64,000 nt of DNA from assembly GCF_000219625.1 (NCBI RefSeq), contig NC_018208.1:930001-994000 (forward strand), in the 5' to 3' direction. This document shows, piece after piece, positions 10,658 through 21,143 of this stretch; position 1 is the stretch's first letter, and each line of letters begins with the position of its first letter. This DNA comes from Zymoseptoria tritici IPO323 (taxonomy: Eukaryota; Ascomycota; Dothideomycetes; Mycosphaerellales; Mycosphaerellaceae). The position numbers were made by a program, and so were the translations under genes. The notes under the pieces were generated by a model. It saw nothing but the letters and a program-made list of their open reading frames with translations, had not been told where the DNA came from and made no database searches.

Positions 10658-13543
10658 ATGGCTGGTGCAGCCAAGAACCGTGTGCAGAAGGAGCGCGCTG
10701 CGGCGACTCCCTCTCAGCAAAACCGCTCGTCCAGTGGCGAGAACTCTTCCTCCGGCAAGGCCTCGCGCTCTGTCATCTCTGACTCTCGGTCAATTGCGCC
10801 ATCTCGCGGCGGCAAGAGCACTCGTGGCCAAGGCTACGATGGCAACAACGATGAAGCTCCAGCTGGCCCGACCGGTGGACGCAACCCAAACTCTTCGAAG
10901 GTCATCGTTGACCCTCGCAACCTCGACCTTGGTGGTTACGCCTGGTCCACCATTCGTGGTCAAGAGATCTCTACCACTCTCCCCACTCGTCCTGGTCCAT
11001 CCAAGCTCGGCCAAGCAATCAAGGTCGGCCTTAACACCTTCCATGTTGAGAGCTTTCCCGATAAGCCCGTCTACCAATTCGATGTCACCATCGGCAAGGG
11101 TGACGAGAAGCGCGGCGCCATCGCGGTGGTCTGGAAGTCAAAGGCCGTTCAGGCTGCTGTCGGTCCGAAGGCCATCTTCGATGGTAACAAGCTCATGTGG
11201 AGCGATCGCCCGATCGACCGCGAGATTCGCCTAACTGTCAACATGAGCGAGGAGGACGGTCGGCCACCCGGTAAAGACCCCAACAAGAACATCTTCCGTG
11301 TTGTCATCCGTCAGACCAACACCGTGCGTTTCGACACTCTGAAGGCTCACCTTCAAGGCAAGGCTTCTTTCGACAACGGCTGTCTTGAGGCTATCAACTT
11401 CTTTGATCATCTTCTCCGCCACTACCCGCGTCTGAAGTACACTCCAGTGAAGCGTGCCTTCTTCGCCAAGGGTGAGAGCCGTTACGATCTCGGCAGTGGT
11501 GTCGAGGCCTTCAAGGGTGTATACCAGTCTCTTCGCCTGGTCCATCCCGGCCGCCTGTCCATCAACTTGGATGTCGCCAATGGCACCTTCTGGACCTCAT
11601 TAGCCCTCACTCTAGCAGCCGTGAAGGTTACTGGAGCACGCGATATCGCTGACCTGTCCGCTATGCTGTCGCGGGGTGGGCAGAGCAGTCGCGGTGCTCA
11701 GGCGCTCAAGAAGCTTCGCAAGATCCATGTCGAAGCCAAGCACCGCAACAGCACTGAGCCTGATCATTACTGCATCGAGCGCTTCGAGTTCAAGGGCGCC
11801 CGCAACACGACCTTCGATAAGGAGGATGGCACGAAGATTTCCGTGTACGACTTCTTTGCCAAGACGTACAACATCCGCCTCCAGTACCCAGACTTGCCGC
11901 TTGTCAAGGCTACGAAGGGCAAGAACACGTACCTTCCCATGGAGTGTCTCGTCATCAAGGAGAACCAGCGTTACAATTTCAAGATGGACGAGCGTCAAAC
12001 CTCGAACATGATCAAGTTTGCCGTCACCGCTCCACCTGAGCGCTGGACCGCCATCGAGCACGGTCTGAAGATGCTGTCGTGGTCTGAGGACCCGTATCTC
12101 CAGAAGTATGGCGTCAAGGTCAACCCCAAGAAGACCGTCGCCGACTCCCGCCTTCTGACCGCTCCTAAAGTCAAGTACGCCGCTGGAGACGCTAACCCCG
12201 GTACCTCCGGTCGCTGGGACTTGAAGGCGAAGAAGTTCCTTCAGTCAAACCCTCTGCCCCTCAAGTCATGGGCTGTCTGTGTGATCTCCGGTCGTCGTGG
12301 TGGCAAGCCAGACAAGGCTGTTATCGAGAAGTGGATCTCCGAGTTCTGCAAGGGCTACATTGGCCTTGGTGGCAAGGTTGAGAACAAGAATCCCGCAATG
12401 TCGCTCGCCTCGGGTGACGACGCGGCCAACTGGGTCACTGCCGCTTGGAACGCCGCCGGCACTCAATCCAGCGCTCGCCCTCAGATGCTCATGTTCATTC
12501 TTCCCGACAAGGACTCGGTCACCTACGGCAAGATCAAGCGCTCTTGCGAGTGCCGCTACGGCGTCGTTTCTCAGTGCGTGCAGTACGCTCATGCCCAGAA
12601 GGCTCAACTTCAGTACATTGCCAACGTGTGCATGAAGTTCAACGCCAAGCTCGGTGGAGCTACTTGCCGCGCAATGGGCAAGACCTCTTCCGGTCCCACT
12701 GGTCTCTTCACCAGCCCGACTATGGTCATCGGCGCCGATGTTTCTCACTCTGCTCCCGGTGTGGACGCCCCATCCATGGCTGCATTGACAGTTTCGACCG
12801 ACAAGCTCGCCACTCGGTACGCTGCTGCCTGCCAGGCCAACGGCTACCGTGTAGAGATGATCGCTACAGAGGTGATCAACCAAGAATTGAAGCCCATGGT
12901 TCAGCACTGGATGGCGAACGTCGGCAACGGCAAGCTTCCTCAGACTGTGTACTATCTTCGCGATGGTGTGTCTGAGGGCCAGTACCAGCAAGTCCTTCAG
13001 TATGAGGTGGCCGATATGAAGGCTCTCTTCAAGATGGCTGACCCGAACAACAACACGAAGTTCGTCGTCATCGTTGGCTCGAAGCGCCACCACGTTCGCT
13101 TCTTCCCTGAGCGCGGCGACAAGCATGGAAACGCGATGCCTGGTACTCTGGTCGAGAGCGGTATCACCAACCCCATCGAGAATGACTTCTACCTCTGCGG
13201 TCATCACGCTCTGAAGGGTACAGCTCGCCCCGTCCACTACTACGTTCTGATGAACGAGGCCGGTGTGTCCAACGACTTCCTTCACACCATGCTGTACGAG
13301 CATGTTTATCAGTACGCTCGTGCTACCACTCCGGTCTCCATTCACCCGGCGATCTACTACGCCCACTTGGCGTCCAACCGCGCTGTGCCTCACGAGGCTG
13401 ACTGGGGTGCTTCTGACCCTGCTCCATCGAAGGCTGGCTCGGGCTCGCAGGGCAACACTTCTTCTGGTGCTCCCACCGAGTTCAAGAAGCTCCTGCCCAT
13501 GCCCAACCAGGGCGGCATCTGCACCTCCATGTGGTACATTTGA
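10658..13543 (+). CDS. Argonaute (RNA-silencing slicer), intronless
   Basis: A single exon encodes 961 residues. A polar, Ser/Gly-rich N-terminal tail of about 80 residues precedes the N domain. The PAZ region lies near residues 335-450, MID from about 540 (SWAVCVISGRRGGKPD onward), and PIWI runs to about 925. The slicer tetrad is complete by position: D694 in GADVSH, the glutamate finger E743 in NQELKPMV, D769 in YLRDGVSEGQ and H903 in YYAHLASNRA. The C-terminus ends in CTSMWYI, as is typical for eukaryotic Argonautes. The protein should bind small RNAs and cleave complementary transcripts, like Neurospora QDE-2 or SMS-2. Which of those paralogues it matches cannot be settled without a tree. 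Codon use is strongly biased, which creates a long meaningless antisense frame. No other silencing gene is in the window. Confidence 0.97.
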   Translation: MAGAAKNRVQKERAAATPSQQNRSSSGENSSSGKASRSVISDSRSIAPSRGGKSTRGQGYDGNNDEAPAGPTGGRNPNSSKVIVDPRNLDLGGYAWSTIRGQEISTTLPTRPGPSKLGQAIKVGLNTFHVESFPDKPVYQFDVTIGKGDEKRGAIAVVWKSKAVQAAVGPKAIFDGNKLMWSDRPIDREIRLTVNMSEEDGRPPGKDPNKNIFRVVIRQTNTVRFDTLKAHLQGKASFDNGCLEAINFFDHLLRHYPRLKYTPVKRAFFAKGESRYDLGSGVEAFKGVYQSLRLVHPGRLSINLDVANGTFWTSLALTLAAVKVTGARDIADLSAMLSRGGQSSRGAQALKKLRKIHVEAKHRNSTEPDHYCIERFEFKGARNTTFDKEDGTKISVYDFFAKTYNIRLQYPDLPLVKATKGKNTYLPMECLVIKENQRYNFKMDERQTSNMIKFAVTAPPERWTAIEHGLKMLSWSEDPYLQKYGVKVNPKKTVADSRLLTAPKVKYAAGDANPGTSGRWDLKAKKFLQSNPLPLKSWAVCVISGRRGGKPDKAVIEKWISEFCKGYIGLGGKVENKNPAMSLASGDDAANWVTAAWNAAGTQSSARPQMLMFILPDKDSVTYGKIKRSCECRYGVVSQCVQYAHAQKAQLQYIANVCMKFNAKLGGATCRAMGKTSSGPTGLFTSPTMVIGADVSHSAPGVDAPSMAALTVSTDKLATRYAAACQANGYRVEMIATEVINQELKPMVQHWMANVGNGKLPQTVYYLRDGVSEGQYQQVLQYEVADMKALFKMADPNNNTKFVVIVGSKRHHVRFFPERGDKHGNAMPGTLVESGITNPIENDFYLCGHHALKGTARPVHYYVLMNEAGVSNDFLHTMLYEHVYQYARATTPVSIHPAIYYAHLASNRAVPHEADWGASDPAPSKAGSGSQGNTSSGAPTEFKKLLPMPNQGGICTSMWYI

Positions 13544-14459
13544 GAAAGTCACTTCAGCTTCTTTTCTGACTTCATGATGGTGGGAACGAGCAACGAGGCA
13601 TGACGGATGAGAGATGAGGAATGACTTTGCGATTTGCTGTTTTGTTTGCTGCCCGAGGGCGGCTGAGTGAAGGAACTGAGATGAGAGAATTGGAAAAGCG
13701 GAGCATGAGATTTCTTTGATTTGGCCTGAAACTGAAACGGATGGGCCTTGCTTTTCTCTGCATGCGGTGCGATCAAGAAGAAGACCTTGGTCTTCAAAAG
13801 CGAAAACGAAAATGAATTAGATGCCTTTGGGCACACCAAAAGCTTGCTCCCTTGTTGTCTCAATGTTGTGACTTGATATGTGATGCTCGAGTGAGATCAG
13901 CTGGTTGGCAGCTCGACTTCAGACCTCCTTGCCTTTGGTGAACTTGAGCAGTCGATAATTGAAAGTACACTGAAGGTAAGCAGGATAGGCAAGGAACGCG
14001 GAGATAGAAGGTGGGACCGGAACTATGATGAAGAGCACGATGACTTTCACGACCTGCAGCCGCAGTCTCGATTGCATTCTTCTATTTACACGATCTTTTC
14101 CTGTCAATGACCAATATGCGCGTGGGTGAGGGTATGTCGTCCTCCCTCTGTCGTTCAACCGGCTAGCCAGCCATTGCATTCGTGCAGTAGAAGCAATTTG
14201 CCCAGAACGCCTTCTCCAATGCCGCTGACTGCCGGTGACAGGATTTTGGAATCTCCTTGTCCGTGGGCAATGTCGATGAAACAGTAACACTCTCAGCGTT
14301 GTACACTTGCTCTTCCCATGTTCTTGAAGATGCGTTCATCTTCCCATCAAGCACTCTCGGTATGTGCTGCTTGCAGCGGTATCATCCCTCTCTCCTCATC
14401 ATGTACATTTTTCATCCCTCATTCCTCATGCCCAAACTCTTCTCCTGTTCCTTCCCTCA
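13544..14459. other. Convergent 3' region between Argonaute and FIG1
   Basis: This 0.9 kb separates the 3' ends of two convergent genes. The 100-odd-codon frames within it are Ser-, Lys- and Phe-rich and lack any motif. It should contain both polyadenylation regions. No RNA gene or repeat is seen. Confidence 0.5.
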
Positions 14460-15403
14460 TCATTCATCCGTCAACTTATCCAACAGATGGATACTCAAAA
14501 TCATAACCAACAATCCCACCGTCACAATAATGAGCAGCGCAAATCCAAACCAACCCAACACCATCGCCGCCGTACCGACTCCACTCTTGACGCTTCCATT
14601 CCCGAAATCTTGAGCGACCTGCGCCGCGGCGACGGAGGCCGTGTGTTGCCAGAGGACGGAGACGAGCACGAATATGGACGAGATGAAGATGAGCGCGAGG
14701 GCGACTTGGGAGACTGGTCGTGAGGGGAAGGGTTTAATGTCGATGTCGGACCCGGTGCGGGCGTCGTGTTCTTCGTGCCAGCCCGGGAAGGTGGCGAGGA
14801 GGAGGAAGGTGCCGAAGGCGAGGATTATGGCGACGATTCTGTGGGGAGGTTGTCAGTGGTCGTTCTTGGGGATGTGGTGGTTCCGTGAAAGGAGGCTTGA
14901 CTCACAGGAGGTATGGAAAGACAACGCTGTTCTTGAACGTATTGGCCACCCAGATCAGATTGAGCGGATCCGCGTCAATGGAGATTTGTTGCGCCAGCAG
15001 CGTGGCGTTGTTCGAGCAGAGGAAGCTTCCATCATCGGGTTGTATGCAGAGTCCAAAATATCCCACTCTTACTTCCAAACTCGCGCCGCCGACGATGTTG
15101 GTGATGGCCGCTGTGACGCCGGGGTTGACTTGTGTGGGATCGTAACGCGGGGTGTACATTTCGTAATAGAAGGATATGAGGAAGATCCCCGGTATTAACG
15201 GCGAGGATGACGAACATCCTGCTAGGAGGAGGGCTGTTTGGGACGCGCCGTTAGCTGTTGATCTGATCGCAACGGTTGACGGTTGAAGGTTCCAGCTTAC
15301 AGAGTAATATGATTGCCAGTGCAATGAGGATCATCAACACATGGTGGTATCCAAGAAAGGGTATCAGCCGCTGAATGCCGACTGCCAACCGTATGTTCGG
15401 CAT
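14460..15403 (-). CDS. fig1: Fig1-family calcium regulator / membrane fusion protein
   Basis: Three minus-strand exons, 15403-15301, 15233-14906 and 14838-14460, encode 269 residues. Both introns are 67 nt and in frame. The layout fits the Fig1 family: a first membrane helix (LMILIALAIILLSLLLAGC), an extracellular loop with the hallmark GYFGLCI and a second cysteine in FLCSNN, then three more membrane helices in the C-terminal half. In yeast and filamentous ascomycetes Fig1 acts in low-affinity calcium influx, cell fusion during mating and hyphal development. The splice joins rebuild an unbroken hydrophobic helix at junction 1 and the LIVAIILAFGTFLLLA helix at junction 2, which supports the model. 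Confidence 0.85.
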
Positions 15404-16832
15404 GGTCGTGGTGGCAGAGATGGTCTACCCGCTGTCTGGAATGTGGTTTCTCGCTTCGAACAATGAGGGTGTGTGTGCTCCAGCGGCACAAGGCCGAGGA
15501 GGTGGGTGCGTGGAATGCGGCAAGCGGGTCGAGTCTCTTGTGGTATCGTCGGTGATAGCGATCGGAATGCGTATGTCGGGATGCGATTCGAGAGCTGTCG
15601 TGAATTGGTCAGACGAATTGAGCGAATGTCTTGCTTCCACACAATTGATGCGGAGGATGAGGAGAAGTTTGGTAGAGTAGCTTAGCTCGAGGGTTTGAAC
15701 GGGTAGGTAGACGTTTCTCGTTTTCTTCGTTGGACCACCGGATTGTACAAAGAGGTGGTTGGAGTGGCTGGTTGAGTCCTCGAATTGACGAAATCGGGAG
15801 GCTGGGGCAACGAGTAAAGTAAACAAAGCGTCATGGCTTCATGACCCCTGTCGCGGTCCGTCCGGTCCGCAGTGCTTAAGTTCAGCCTCTGCCACTTTTG
15901 GTCAATGCTCGGACGCCGGTACACGGAAGATTGGAACATCGTTGTCCTTCCCACGCCATGACCGAGACATGGAGTTGCCATTGTGGGGGAGCGTTGCTTG
16001 TACGTCTTCGCAGCATAATTCAGCAACGCACACGTGTTGTCCAGTTCGAAGGACCCCGAGCATTGCACCGCGCCAAACTGTGGAGGAAGATCGCCCAGGC
16101 GACGACTTGAATCGGAGGAACCCTGTTCTGACGACATGGTCCGCCTTGGAAGCTTCAAAGATTGGGACCACGTCGCTCCAACCACGCCGATGAACTGAAC
16201 TTGGTCATTGATCTCGCGGAATGCGCATCTCTTGGGACATTGCACAGACATTGAAGATCAACAGCAGTTTCAATGTCGGCATCGATGCAAAATGGTCGTT
16301 CGTATTGTCTGTATCGGCATCATCTATGCGATCTGTCGAGGCCGTGTCCACTCCGTCGTGCGCAACTCTTCCATCGCATACTCATCAACCGCGTCGTTCG
16401 CTGTAGACGTCTGATAATGTCTTTCCCTCACCAGAGCAGTTCTTGAAAGGGCGCAACGGTTCCTGTCGGCCATGAGTGGCAGTCAGTCTCCTCCAATAAC
16501 GACCAGCGTTTCATCAGTGATCTTTCGAGTCCAGCCAATCATTCTCGCATTGTGATTTTCTCTCCGCGCCCGCGCTTGGTCTGCTGAAGACATTGTCGAG
16601 TATATTGGCCTGTAACTTCTCTGCCGCATCGAGTCTTGGTCCAACAGCCATGCGATCCATCTCAGCGGTGGCTCATCTGTAGCCGACTGCACTGCGCTAT
16701 CGCTCATGTAGGACCGACAATCCACGACTGCATGCTCCAATCCGTTCACACGAGGTGGCCTGACATGCTGGCATAATCATGCCTGCGGCCAGGACATCTC
16801 CAGATATCCGCGATACTCCAACGTCATCCCTC
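15404..16832. other. Intergenic region between FIG1 and the rhomboid gene
   Basis: This 1.4 kb holds the FIG1 promoter and the rhomboid 3' flank. A minus frame at 15682-16251 (189 codons) and several shorter frames are present, but their composition is chance-like and they have no motif. Nothing else is seen. Confidence 0.5.
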
Positions 16833-17716
16833 TCACGGCCCCAACCTTTGCGTGCTACCCTCCGGACCAACAGCGACACCGTTCGACGCGGCCAAAGTCC
16901 CTCGTCCAGGACCAACCAGCGGGCTCCTCGAAGAGGTCGGAAGCACCCCATATCTCCCATACGTCTTTTGATCCACGCTGACATAGTGCGGCAGTCTGCC
17001 CAGCAGATTCAACTTGCCCTCCACCCATCTCAAGATCTTGTCATGCGGAGCCAGAAACCTGATGTATCCCAGTCCCCACAAGTAGCCCACCAGCGCGCCG
17101 CATAGATGTCCCAGTAAACTTGTACCCGGTACGAGAACCCAGATCACGACAATGAGGAAGAGTGGTGTCGTCCATGTTGGGATCTTGACGTCGGAAATCT
17201 CGAAGTGCGGGTTCTGGCGGTAGGTTTTGATCGCTTCGTTGGAGAGGAGGAGGAATACCCAGACGCTGGCGCCGACGACGGTGGTGTTCATGCGGAGGAC
17301 GTAGCGTTCGAGAACGGTGTATAGGAGGCCGGGAAGGAGACCGAAGGGACCTGTAAAGAGGGCGAAGGTGACAATTGTGCCGTGCTCGGACTCGAAACGC
17401 TCGACGAGCGGGACGAAGGCGATAAGATTGAGGAGGTAGTGGAAGAAGTTGGTATGTAGCATGGGGAACAAGTTTAGTCGTCGTACTGCGAAATTGTCAG
17501 GTCTGAGGCTGGAAGTATGTCTCCTCTGTCCAACATACATGTCTGCAAATTGATCTCGTTCGGTATCAGGGCTCCCCATTGTAATACCCATGGCATGAAG
17601 AGCTTCGCGATGTAGAGGAGTGTGATGATGAGGATGAGTCCGCGGGTCGAGAGTGGAAGTCGCAAGATGTAGCTTCGTATGCGTCGCGCATCCGGCATGG
17701 GAATGGAGGGCGCCAT
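16833..17716 (-). CDS. rbd2: Rhomboid-family intramembrane serine protease
   Basis: Two exons, 17716-17539 and 17485-16833, encode 276 residues. The 53-nt intron (GTATGT..CGCAG) joins EINLQT to LRRLNLFPML in frame. The catalytic dyad is visible: S133 in GASVWVF, the GxSxxxF motif, and H186 in LLGHLCGALVGYLWG. Six hydrophobic helices can be counted, and the tail of about 60 residues is polar, Gly- and Pro-rich. Fungal Rbd2 acts in the Golgi/ER; in S. pombe and Aspergillus the orthologue (RbdB) is needed to cleave the sterol-responsive SREBP factor. That role is inferred here from the family. The gene is divergent from GAA1 with only 226 bp between the starts. Confidence 0.88.
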
Positions 17717-17942
17717 GACAGTCTAGATGACCACGGTGGGCGGCGGATTTGTGTGAAGGAGACGTACGTAGATGCGAGGCTGCAATGTCGCATGCTCACC
17801 TCGCGTTAGTGCAGGCGCGTGGCGCGATGAGGGATTCGGGGAAGGCGGAACTCCGCCGAATTGGCGGGACTTCAGAAGGACGTCTCCATCAATTTAACGA
17901 TTCGTGTCGTGTACGAAGAAACAATCAATGCAATAACCCAAC
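17717..17942. promoter_or_regulatory. Shared divergent promoter of the rhomboid gene and GAA1
   Basis: Only 226 bp separate the two divergent start codons, so both core promoters and 5' leaders must lie here. No TATA box at a standard position was recognised. Confidence 0.5.
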
Positions 17943-19962
17943 ATGGCGCTCAGTAAGGCTGAATCAATTCATTCGTTCGCTCGACCTGTGAACTGACTGA
18001 ATATGTGCAGCTGCGCGCCTCCTTACCCTCCGCCGGTCACCCATTCTACTGAAGCTCCCGCCATACCTCTCCCTCCTGTTGATCGTCGTTGGAATCGCAT
18101 GGGTACTACTTCTCCCATTGAACGAATACTCTCGTCAAACATACATCTCCGAGAACGCGATTCTTCCTGGACAGGTCCATACATACTTTGGAGGCAGCGA
18201 GCACAATGTTTTCCGGGCATATCGTCAAGAGGTGTACAATCTGGGCCAACAGCCAGGGACGGAAGTCAGGAGAGATGGTTTGGTGAAGATGATACGGGAG
18301 ATGGGTCTGAAGCCTGCGGTACAGCCATTCAGCTACCATGTCGCTGGGGAGACGATATCTGGGAACAATGTGTATGGACTCCTCCAGGGACCTCGAGCTG
18401 ATGCTACGGAAGCAATGGTACTCATGGCCGCATGGCGCAACTTCGACGGCGAGGTGAATTATTCGGGAGTGGCATTGGCATTGGCGATGGCAAGATACTT
18501 CAAGCGCTGGAGTATCTGGAGCAAGGACATCATTTTGCTCATCCCTGAGGACAGCACCTATGGACCAGAAGCATGGGTGTCTGCGTACCACAGCACTTCA
18601 GATACCATTACCTCGTCGAGGAACGTCAGTGCTTTGCCTATCAAAGCTGGAGCGTTGCAGGCGGCGATCGCTTTGGACTATCCCGTTGGGCCATGGGGTA
18701 AGCGATTCGGGAAACTGGATGTACTCTACGACGGCATCAATGGCGCTCTACCCAACCTCGATCTACTGAACACCGCAGCCTCTGTGGCCAGCGGCCAGAT
18801 GGGGATGGGCTGCAGTCTCCACGGCATGGTAGATCATTCGGACAAGTACGAGGATCGACTGAAGTGTCTTGCAAAAGGAGCCCTGACGCAAGCCGCCGGA
18901 CATGCCACTGGACCTCACTCGGCGTTCATGCCCTATCACATAGACGCGATCACTTTGAAGACTGTCGGAGATGGATGGCACGACGAAATGGGTCTTGGCC
19001 GAGTCACCGAGAGCGTTTTCCGGTCTATCAACAACCTGCTCGAGCATCTCCACCAGAGTTTCTTCTTCTACATCCTGCTGAACACGAATCGCTTCGCCAG
19101 TATCGGAAGCTATCTACCCGCTGCCATGCTCATTGCTGGCAGTTTCACAATCAATGCGCTTGCCCTATGGATTGCGAGCGGCAAAGGTCCGGTCGAGCCA
19201 CCTGGAAAGCCGACCGCGAGTCTGAAGGAGAAGGTGAAGCAGGAAGAGACGGTAGCAGTCCAGACTGGCGAAGGCGTGGCGCTCGTCCCGAAAGCTGAGC
19301 TGGAGAGTGTGGAACGCAAGATGTTTGTGCCTGCCATTGCATTCTTGGCTGTGCACCTCCTGAGTGTGGTACCTCTGCACGTGCTAACACACACCCCCCG
19401 AGCAGTAAGTGGTGAAGACCATCTAATCCTGAATATTCACAGCTGATCACTCTCGCAGAGCTTGTCCTTCTCCTTCTTTGCAGTCGCAGGCTCGACCTAC
19501 CTGCTCCCGCTCTACTTCAGCACAGTGCTCGTCCGCTTCTTGCGAGCAAGCTCCCAGCAGCTGCAGATCATGCAGACCTTCTCGCTCCTCTTCCTCGGCG
19601 CTACACTGTCCACTTGGGCTACCATAAACTTCTCGCTCGCACTCATCGTAGGCGTGCTGGCAACACCGCTTGGCTTCGTTCGCCCCCTGCCATTCGGAAA
19701 AGGAGACGGACAAACAACAATAGCACGGTTGGCTTTAAGCATAGCTGTTACAGTGGCCTACTTGATCGCTTCGCCACCTGCGGCGATATATGCCAGCAGC
19801 TGGTATTTGAAGAAAGATGTTTCGTGGCTGTTGATGGAGGTCGCAAAAGGTTGGGTGGCACAAGGAGTCTGGAGCCATTTGATGATTTGGTCCGTGTGGT
19901 GGCCCGCATGGATCCTGGGCGGCATTGTCCTATACAGTGGGGCCGTGCGCCCGAAGACATGA
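17943..19962 (+). CDS. gaa1: GPI transamidase subunit Gaa1
   Basis: Three exons, 17943-17952 (10 nt), 18011-19404 and 19459-19962, encode 635 residues. The tiny first exon (ATGGCGCTCA, donor GTAAGG) was chosen because splicing it to 18011 gives MALTARLLTLRRSP followed by the signal-anchor helix ending in LPLNEYSRQTYISEN, the conserved Gaa1 opening. The large lumenal domain follows, with the M28-peptidase-like segment GNNVYGLLQGPRADATEAMVL and AWRNFDGE. Several C-terminal membrane helices come from exon 3. Gaa1 presents the GPI lipid in the ER transamidase that attaches anchors to proteins. The second intron's acceptor could alternatively be the CACAG at about 19442, but only 19458 keeps the helix VAGSTYLLPLYF in frame. 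Confidence 0.93.
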
Positions 19963-20273
19963 TGAAAAGTAGGTGTAGAAAGTGGGATCAACGACAGTAA
20001 TGATTCTCGAGGATCTTGAATTCTGCTTCGCCCCTTCCTCACCATCGCACTTTCCTCATCGCCGTCTGCAAAGCCCGCTCCGCTTCAGCCTAATTCTGAC
20101 CGCACTTCATCTCCTCCGGGGCTCATCTCCTCGCCACTTCATCTCCTCTGGACTCCATCTCCGGCGATCTCTATCATCACTTCACTTCTACACTCTGCAC
20201 TGCCATCACATTCTCCAATTCGCGAGGCCGCTCCCGTAGCTACTCAATAACATCGACGCTTTCCATCATCGCA
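19963..20273. promoter_or_regulatory. GAA1 3' flank and pyrimidine-rich HOP2 promoter
   Basis: From about 20030 to 20240 the plus strand is strongly C/T-rich and repeats a CTTCATCTCCTC-like string three to four times. Such pyrimidine tracts are common just upstream of starts in filamentous fungi. No gene fits. Confidence 0.5.
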
Positions 20274-20978
20274 ATGGCACCGACCAAAGAAAAAGGCGAG
20301 GCCAAAGAGCCCAAGCTCACACCAGAACAGTCCGCAGCAGCCATCCTCACCTACCTCCGCAAGGAGAACCGTCCATACAGCGCCACCGACATCAGCTCCA
20401 ACCTCCACAACCGCGTCACCAAGACCGCCGCTCAGAAACTGCTGAAGGACATGCACGAGCGGAAAGAGATCGAGGGCAGAGCATCTGGCAAGCAGATTGT
20501 CTACCACGTCATCCAAGTACATCATCCATCATTGTGCATCGTCAAGAGACTTTGACTAACTTATTCATCATCACAGGATGAAGTCCCCGATGACTTCCTC
20601 GAGAAGCTCGCTGAAATGGACCGCGAAATAACTCGTCTCCGCGAAGAGACCGTCGCGCTCAAAGCGGAAGAGAAAGAACTCAAGTCTTCTCTCCGAGGCG
20701 ATGCCGCGAGGGTTCCCATGCCGGAGCTGAAAGCTAGCGTCGAAGCCCTACAGGCACAAAAGGACGAGGTGGAAGCGAGGCTGGTGAAGTTGAGGAGCGG
20801 CAGTCTCAAGCCTGTCAGCGCCGAGGAGAGGGAGAAGATCGATGTGATGTACCGGAAGGTGGGAAAGGTAGCTAAGAATAGGGCAAAGATTCGGACGGAA
20901 TTGTGGGCCGAAGTGAAGGGAATCGTGGAGAAGGAGAAGTGGGAGGATCTGAAGGAGACTTTGGGGCTGGAGTTCTGA
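20274..20978 (+). CDS. hop2: Homologous-pairing protein Hop2 (PSMC3IP)
   Basis: Two exons, 20274-20516 and 20577-20978, encode 214 residues. The intron is 60 nt with a CTAAC branch. Residues about 15-80 form the winged-helix domain that binds double-stranded DNA (AAAILTYLRKENRPYSATDI and then the recognition helix). Residues 85-150 form a coiled coil (ITRLREETVALKAEEKELK and onward), and the C-terminal leucine-rich segment ends in WEDLKETLGLEF. The length matches the family (about 215). Hop2 pairs with Mnd1 through the coiled coil and stimulates Dmc1/Rad51 strand exchange in meiosis. No frame damage is seen, so the gene looks functional. Confidence 0.93.
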
Positions 20979-21143
20979 TGCTGTGGGATTGAGCTGAGAG
21001 GAAGAGTGTACGACATGATGCACGAGGCGTGCCCCGGTGAGCTGACCGTTCGTCCCAAGTCATTATGGACATATCATTAGACAGGAAGTAGAAGGCTCAT
21101 AGACATAGACGAGCGCGCGGCAAAGATCAACTCTGTCGCGATC

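Noticed and set aside
12266..13552. 428-codon antisense open frame opposite Argonaute
   Set aside because: It mirrors the strongly biased codon use of Argonaute, is made of Leu, Val, Gly and Arg runs without any motif, and lies fully within a certain gene.
15682..16251. 189-codon minus frame between FIG1 and the rhomboid gene
   Set aside because: Chance-like composition and no conserved segment; it cannot be joined to neighbours by plausible introns.
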